Assembly: GCF_040907265.1 (NCBI RefSeq)
Contig: NZ_JBFOHP010000002.1
Coordinates: forward strand, 4,588,001-4,652,000
DNA from: Streptomyces sclerotialus
Lineage (GTDB): Bacteria; Actinomycetota; Actinomycetes; Streptomycetales; Streptomycetaceae
Direction: 5' to 3'
Length of the DNA stretch: 64,000 nucleotides
Below, piece after piece: positions 59,541-64,000 of the stretch (position 1 is its first letter; the number at the start of each line of letters is the position of its first letter). The notes beneath the pieces were generated by a model that saw only the letters and a program-made list of their open reading frames with translations, did no database searches and was not told the origin of the DNA. The translations under genes were made by a program, and so were the position numbers.

Positions 59541-60554
59541 ATGGGTCCCCATCCAGCGGTCGCCGCAATACGCCTGGCGGTCCGCCGCGTACTCCACGAC
59601 GTCCTGACGTCACACGCCCGGCGGTCCGGCCCCGACGCCCCGCCGCCCCTGGTGCTCGCCGCCTGTTCCGGCGGCGCCGACTCCATGGCGCTCGCCTCCG
59701 CGCTCGCCTTCGAAGCCCCGCGGCTCGGTGTCCGCGCGGGAGGCGTCACGGTCGACCACGGTCTCCAGCACGGCTCCGACACCCGGGCCGCAGAGGTCGT
59801 CCTCCGTATGCAGGCGCTCCGGCTGGAGCCCGCCGAGGCCGTCGCCGTCGAGGTCGGCAGGGACGGCGGCCCCGAAGCGGCCGCCCGCGAGGCCCGGTAC
59901 GCCGCCCTGGACGCCGCCGCCCGGCGGCACGGCGCGGACGCCGTCCTCCTCGGCCACACCCGCGACGACCAGGCCGAGACGGTGCTCCTCGGCCTCGCCC
60001 GCGGCTCCGGGACCCGCTCACTGTCCGGCATGGCCGCCGTATCCGGTACCGAGGGCCGTTACCGCCGCCCGTTCCTGGAGATCGACCGGCAGACCGCCCG
60101 CAAGGCCTGTCTGATCCAGTCGCTGCCCGTGTGGGACGACCCGCACAACACCGATCCCTCGTACACCCGCTCCCGGCTCCGCCACGAGGGCCTGCCCGCC
60201 CTGGAGAAGGCGCTCGGCAAGGGGGTCGTCGAGGCGCTCGCCCGTACGGCCCAGCTCTCCCGTGACGATGCCGACGCGCTGGATTCCTGGGCCGCCGAGG
60301 CCGAGCGCGGTGTGGCCGACGCCACCGGTGCCCTGGACGTCGCCGCGCTGTACGCCCTCCCCGCGGCGGTCCGCCGCCGAGTGCTCCGCCGGGCCCTGCT
60401 GCGCGCGGGGTCACCTGCGGGTTCGCTCTTCGCCCGGCACATCGAGGAGGTCGACCGGCTGATCACCGCCTGGCGCGGCCAGGGAGCGATCGACCTCCCC
60501 GGGCTGGTGGGTGTGCGACGGCAGGGTGGCAAACTGGTCATCCGGCAGGGCTGA
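59541..60554 (+). CDS. tilS: tRNA(Ile)-lysidine synthetase
   Basis: A 337-residue TilS that converts the CAU anticodon C34 of tRNA-Ile to lysidine using ATP. The PP-loop SGGADS is at 43-48, followed by [15 protein letters not shown] and [22 protein letters not shown]. The N-type ATPase domain and a short middle domain are present; length fits actinobacterial TilS without the long C-terminal domain of E. coli. ATG 59541 follows GGAAACGGA. It forms an operon with hpt (62-bp gap). Confidence 0.95.
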   Translation: MGPHPAVAAIRLAVRRVLHDVLTSHARRSGPDAPPPLVLAACSGGADSMALASALAFEAPRLGVRAGGVTVDHGLQHGSDTRAAEVVLRMQALRLEPAEAVAVEVGRDGGPEAAAREARYAALDAAARRHGADAVLLGHTRDDQAETVLLGLARGSGTRSLSGMAAVSGTEGRYRRPFLEIDRQTARKACLIQSLPVWDDPHNTDPSYTRSRLRHEGLPALEKALGKGVVEALARTAQLSRDDADALDSWAAEAERGVADATGALDVAALYALPAAVRRRVLRRALLRAGSPAGSLFARHIEEVDRLITAWRGQGAIDLPGLVGVRRQGGKLVIRQG

Positions 60555-60616
60555 GCCGCGCGGGACCGCCCGGCCGGACGAGTCTCATGACACCGAACCG
60601 AGCGAGAGTGGCACGG

Positions 60617-61171
60617 GTGGACGACAAGGACATGGGTTCCGACCTTCAGTCGGTGCTCATCACCAAAGAAGAGATCGACGCGAAGCTCGCCGAGCTGGCC
60701 GCGAAGGTCGACGCGGAGTACGCGGGCAAGGAGCTGCTCATCGTCGGCGTCCTGAAGGGCGCCGTGATGGTGATGGCGGACCTGGCGCGTGCGCTGTCCA
60801 CCCCCGTCACGATGGACTGGATGGCCGTGTCGTCGTACGGCGCGGGCACCCAGTCCTCCGGCGTGGTGCGCATCCTCAAGGACCTGGACACCGACATCAA
60901 GGGCAAGCACGTCCTGATCGTCGAGGACATCATCGACTCCGGCCTCACGCTGTCCTGGCTGCTGTCGAACCTGGGCTCGCGCGAGCCGGCCTCGCTGGAG
61001 GTCTGCACGCTGCTGCGCAAGCCGGAGGCCGCGAAGGTCGACATCGACGTGAAGTGGATCGGCTTCGACATCCCCAACGAATTCGTCGTGGGGTACGGCC
61101 TGGACTTCGCCGAGAAGTACCGCAACCTGCCGTTCGTGGGGACGCTCGCGCCGCACGTCTACGGCGGCTGA
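60617..61171 (+). CDS. hpt: Hypoxanthine-guanine phosphoribosyltransferase
   Basis: A 184-residue purine salvage enzyme. The PRPP motif VLIVEDIIDSGLTL, the substrate region FDIPNEFVVGYGLDFAEKYRNLPFVG and VGVLKGAVMVMADLARAL are visible. The start is uncertain among ATG 60587, GTG 60617 and ATG 60632; the conserved domain begins at DLQSVLITKEEI. It is linked to tilS and precedes ftsH, an order widespread in Gram-positive bacteria. Confidence 0.95.
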   Translation: MDDKDMGSDLQSVLITKEEIDAKLAELAAKVDAEYAGKELLIVGVLKGAVMVMADLARALSTPVTMDWMAVSSYGAGTQSSGVVRILKDLDTDIKGKHVLIVEDIIDSGLTLSWLLSNLGSREPASLEVCTLLRKPEAAKVDIDVKWIGFDIPNEFVVGYGLDFAEKYRNLPFVGTLAPHVYGG

Positions 61172-61450
61172 CAGCCCGTCGGAAGCGACGGAAGGGCCCG
61201 GAGAACCCCCGGTCAGCCCCTCACGCCGGACGGCGGGAACCCTTCGCGGTCTCCCGCCGTTGGAGCAGGGAGGGCGGAATCCAAGCCGCATTGTTCATCA
61301 CGGGCAGCGGCGTCGGGTGACAATGCTGGGGTACCGTCCGAAGGTCAGTCTTTTTCGGGCCAGTAATACACCGTACGCACGACCAGACCTCCCCGAGGGC
61401 TGGAGTGCCTCACTGTGGCAGGAGGGACGGGGCCTCAAGGCTCCGTATGG

Positions 61451-63481
61451 ATGGACGTGAAGCGATACTTCCGTGGGCCGGTCATGTGGATCGTGCTGGC
61501 CGTCCTCGCCGTGGTCGTGTTGATGCAGGTCGTCAGTTCGTCCGGCGGCTACAAGACGGTGGACACCGGTCAGGTCGTCAAGGCGATCACTGACAACAAG
61601 GTCAAGTCCGCCGAGCTGACCACCGGCGACGAAATGAAGATCAAGGTCGAGCTCTCCGACGGCAAGGTCGAGGGTTCCGACAAGATCCAGTCGAGCTACA
61701 TCGGCGACCAGGGCGTCGAGCTCGCCAAGACCCTGCAGGCCAAGTACCAGACGGGCGACATCAAGGACGGGTACACCGTCTCGCCGCAGAAGCAGAGCCC
61801 CTTCGTGGGCATGCTGCTCTCGCTGCTGCCGTTCGTCCTGATCGTCGTCGTCTTCCTGTTCCTGATGAATCAGATGCAGGGCGGCGGCTCCCGGGTCATG
61901 AACTTCGGCAAGTCCAAGGCGAAGCTCATCACCAAGGACACCCCCAAGACGACGTTCTCGGACGTCGCGGGGTCGGACGAGGCCGTCGAGGAACTCCACG
62001 AGATCAAGGAGTTCCTGCAGGAGCCGGCGAAGTTCCAGGCCGTCGGTGCCAAGATTCCCAAGGGCGTGCTGCTGTACGGCCCGCCCGGTACGGGCAAGAC
62101 GCTCCTCGCGCGCGCCGTCGCGGGCGAGGCGGGCGTGCCCTTCTACTCGATCTCCGGCTCCGACTTCGTCGAGATGTTCGTGGGTGTCGGCGCCTCGCGT
62201 GTCCGTGACCTCTTCGAGCAGGCCAAGGCGAACGCTCCGGCGATCGTCTTCGTCGACGAGATCGACGCCGTCGGCCGGCACCGTGGTGCGGGTCTCGGTG
62301 GTGGCCACGACGAGCGCGAGCAGACGCTGAACCAGCTGCTCGTCGAGATGGACGGCTTCGACGTGAAGGGCGGCGTCATCCTGATCGCCGCCACGAACCG
62401 GCCCGACATCCTGGACCCGGCGCTGCTGCGTCCGGGCCGCTTCGACCGGCAGATCGCCGTCGACCGCCCCGACATGCAGGGCCGTCTGGAGATCCTCAAG
62501 GTCCACCAGAAGGGCAAGCCGGTCGCCCCGGACGTCGATCTGGGCGCGGTCGCGCGCCGTACGCCGGGCTTCACGGGTGCGGACCTGTCGAACGTGCTGA
62601 ACGAGGCCGCCCTGCTGACGGCTCGCAGCGACAAGAAGCTGATCGACAACCACTTCCTGGACGAGGCGATCGACCGGGTCGTGGCCGGACCGCAGAAGCG
62701 GACCCGGATCATGTCGGACAAGGAGAAGAAGATCACCGCGTACCACGAGGGCGGACACGCCCTGGTCGCGGCGGCCTCACCGAACTCCGACCCGGTCCAC
62801 AAGATCACGATCCTGTCCCGCGGCCGCGCGCTCGGCTACACGATGGTGCTCCCGGACGAGGACAAGTACTCCACCACGCGCAACGAGATGCTCGACCAGC
62901 TGGCGTACATGCTGGGCGGCCGCGCGGCGGAGGAGCTGGTCTTCCACGACCCGACGACGGGTGCGGCGAACGACATCGAGAAGGCGACCGCCACGGCCCG
63001 CGCGATGGTCACGCAGTACGGCATGACCGAGCGGCTCGGCGCGATCAAGTTCGGCTCCGACAACTCCGAGCCCTTCCTGGGCCGCGAGATGTCCCACCAG
63101 CGTGACTACTCCGAAGAGGTCGCAGCGCTGGTGGACGAGGAGGTCAAGAAGCTGATCGAGACCGCGCACAACGAGGCGTGGGAGATCCTGGTCGAGAACC
63201 GCGACGTCCTGGACAACCTCGTCCTGGCCCTCCTGGAGAAGGAGACCCTGGGCAAGGAGGAGATCGCGGAGATCTTCAAGCACATCGTGAAGCGCCCGTC
63301 CCGCCCCGCGTGGACCGGCTCCTCGCGGCGTACGCCGTCCACCCGCCCGCCGGTGCTCGCACCCAAGGAGCTGGCCGCGGCCAACGGCTCGACGGCCGTG
63401 ACGCCGACCGTCTCCACGGAGAAGGCCGAGCTGCCGGAGGACTCCGGCAGCGGCGGCAGCTCCGGCAGCGGCGAGGCCTGA
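61451..63481 (+). CDS. ftsH: ATP-dependent membrane zinc metalloprotease FtsH
   Basis: A 676-residue AAA+ protease that degrades membrane and regulatory proteins. Two TM helices ([17 protein letters not shown] and [21 protein letters not shown]) flank a small outer domain. Walker A GPPGTGKT is at 210-217, Walker B is IVFVDEIDA, and the second-region-of-homology Arg residues follow. The zinc site is HEGGH at 432-436 with Asp508 in NDIEKAT. A Pro/Ser-rich tail ends SGSGEA. ATG 61451 matches the Streptomyces N-terminus [13 protein letters not shown] 61415 is an alternative. Confidence 0.95.
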   Translation: MDVKRYFRGPVMWIVLAVLAVVVLMQVVSSSGGYKTVDTGQVVKAITDNKVKSAELTTGDEMKIKVELSDGKVEGSDKIQSSYIGDQGVELAKTLQAKYQTGDIKDGYTVSPQKQSPFVGMLLSLLPFVLIVVVFLFLMNQMQGGGSRVMNFGKSKAKLITKDTPKTTFSDVAGSDEAVEELHEIKEFLQEPAKFQAVGAKIPKGVLLYGPPGTGKTLLARAVAGEAGVPFYSISGSDFVEMFVGVGASRVRDLFEQAKANAPAIVFVDEIDAVGRHRGAGLGGGHDEREQTLNQLLVEMDGFDVKGGVILIAATNRPDILDPALLRPGRFDRQIAVDRPDMQGRLEILKVHQKGKPVAPDVDLGAVARRTPGFTGADLSNVLNEAALLTARSDKKLIDNHFLDEAIDRVVAGPQKRTRIMSDKEKKITAYHEGGHALVAAASPNSDPVHKITILSRGRALGYTMVLPDEDKYSTTRNEMLDQLAYMLGGRAAEELVFHDPTTGAANDIEKATATARAMVTQYGMTERLGAIKFGSDNSEPFLGREMSHQRDYSEEVAALVDEEVKKLIETAHNEAWEILVENRDVLDNLVLALLEKETLGKEEIAEIFKHIVKRPSRPAWTGSSRRTPSTRPPVLAPKELAAANGSTAVTPTVSTEKAELPEDSGSGGSSGSGEA

Positions 63482-63512
63482 CCGGTTGGCCGGTCACCAC
63501 GGTGGCCGGCTC

Positions 63513-63557
63513 GCCGACCGCCACGGTGACCGGTCTGCCGACCGCCACGGTGACCGG
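63513..63557. repeat. Tandem 24-bp repeat after ftsH
   Basis: GCCGACCGCCACGGTGACCGG occurs at 63513 and 63537 (24-bp period), with a degenerate third copy just before (about 63490-63510). It lies between the ftsH stop and a terminator. Confidence 0.7.
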
Positions 63558-63586
63558 CCCGCCGGGTGTCACACCGGCCCCGGAAT

Positions 63587-63630
63587 GAATGCCGCGCCCC
63601 CCAGGTTCTAGCCTGGGGGGCGCGGCATTC
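63587..63630 (+). terminator. ftsH terminator
   Basis: A 19-bp perfect stem (GAATGCCGCGCCCCCCAGG and its complement) with loop TTCTAG, between ftsH and folE. It is the strongest hairpin noticed in the window. Confidence 0.92.
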
Positions 63631-63668
63631 CGCGTTCGTAGCGGAATGGAGAAGGAACGAGGCACCAG

Positions 63669-64000
63669 ATGACCGACCCGGTGACGCTGGACGGCGACGG
63701 CACGATCGGCGAGTACGACGAGAAGCGTGCCGCGGACGCCGTGCGTGAACTTCTGATCGCGGTCGGCGAGGACCCGGACCGTGAAGGCCTGCTGGAGACG
63801 CCGGCGCGGGTGGCGCGGGCGTACCGGGAAATATTCGCGGGCCTGTGGCAGAAGCCGGAGGACGTCCTGACGACGACCTTCGACCTCGGTCACGACGAGA
63901 TGGTGCTGGTCAAGGACATCGAGGTGATGTCCTGCTGTGAGCACCACCTGGTGCCGTTCGTCGGCGTCGCGCACGTCGGCTACATCCCGTCGTCCGACGG
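63669..64000 (+). CDS. folE: GTP cyclohydrolase I (partial, C-terminus off window)
   Basis: The first 110 residues of FolE, which makes dihydroneopterin triphosphate for folate and pterins. Motifs are [31 protein letters not shown] and [23 protein letters not shown], which contains zinc ligands (Cys, His). The ATG follows GAAGGAACGAGG. The gene runs off the right edge. Order ftsH-folE is as I recall in other Streptomyces. Confidence 0.95.
   Translation, partial: MTDPVTLDGDGTIGEYDEKRAADAVRELLIAVGEDPDREGLLETPARVARAYREIFAGLWQKPEDVLTTTFDLGHDEMVLVKDIEVMSCCEHHLVPFVGVAHVGYIPSSD

Noticed and set aside
63178..63588. Frame with TATVTG repeats at the end of ftsH
   Set aside because: Mostly an overlapping shadow of ftsH; the repeats after the stop are a short tandem DNA repeat.
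1..64000. tRNA or rRNA genes
   Set aside because: No cloverleaf-like or rRNA-like sequence was recognised by eye in any gap; a tRNAscan run would be decisive.

Overview
The window looks like Streptomyces chromosome: very high GC, GTG and TTG starts, TTA codons confined to regulators, chaplins and rodlins, a tipA locus, DUF397 and XRE genes, and housekeeping genes in an order I remember from Streptomyces (ppa, dacB, tilS, hpt, ftsH, folE). All assignments come from reading the sequence and from memory of families; no search was run.

Region 1 (about 1-22 kb) is the edge of a specialised-metabolite cluster. It holds the N-terminal part of an HpaB/Sam5-type aromatic 3-hydroxylase cut by the window edge, a sensor kinase, a membrane protein, and one long leftward operon. 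That operon encodes an aldo/keto reductase, a GNAT acetyltransferase, an NDP-sugar 4-ketoreductase and then seven consecutive activator-dependent-type glycosyltransferases (GT7 to GT1). Cluster-type regulators lie to the right: a SARP with two TTA codons, a LuxR-type response regulator and two LmbU-family proteins. A coumarate-hydroxylase-like enzyme beside seven glycosyltransferases recalls saccharomicin-type oligosaccharide antibiotics; this is the most interesting system here. GT3 and GT6 are mosaic duplicates that share an identical, compositionally odd donor half and differ in acceptor-side segments.

Region 2 (22-31.5 kb) is a cell-surface island for aerial growth: a PRC/DUF2382 stress protein, a tiny secreted His/Tyr-rich peptide, three short chaplins, one long sortase-anchored chaplin, two rodlins and further secreted or Pro-rich proteins. 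Region 3 (31.7-42.9 kb) holds a large SARP/NB-ARC/TPR regulator with an early TTA codon, then scattered metabolic and membrane genes: a glycerophosphodiesterase, an acyltransferase, an arylamine N-acetyltransferase, RidA, a DeoR regulator, a DNA-polymerase-like protein, a winged-helix protein and TatA.

Region 4 (43.0-45.6 kb) is a zinc-starvation ribosomal island (rpsN, rpmB, rpmG, rpmE2, a CobW-like gene, rpsR) around a Zur-like operator. Region 5 (45.7-56 kb) includes a DUF397/ATPase/XRE locus marked by three copies of the palindrome TGCACGTGCA, then aldehyde dehydrogenase, DinB, PadR, LysE, tipA with its 19-bp-spacer operator, a DedA protein with a PYG-repeat tail, and a ThrE-type exporter. 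Region 6 (55.9-64 kb) is core metabolism: ppa, dacB, a zinc metalloprotease, tilS, hpt, ftsH and the start of folE.
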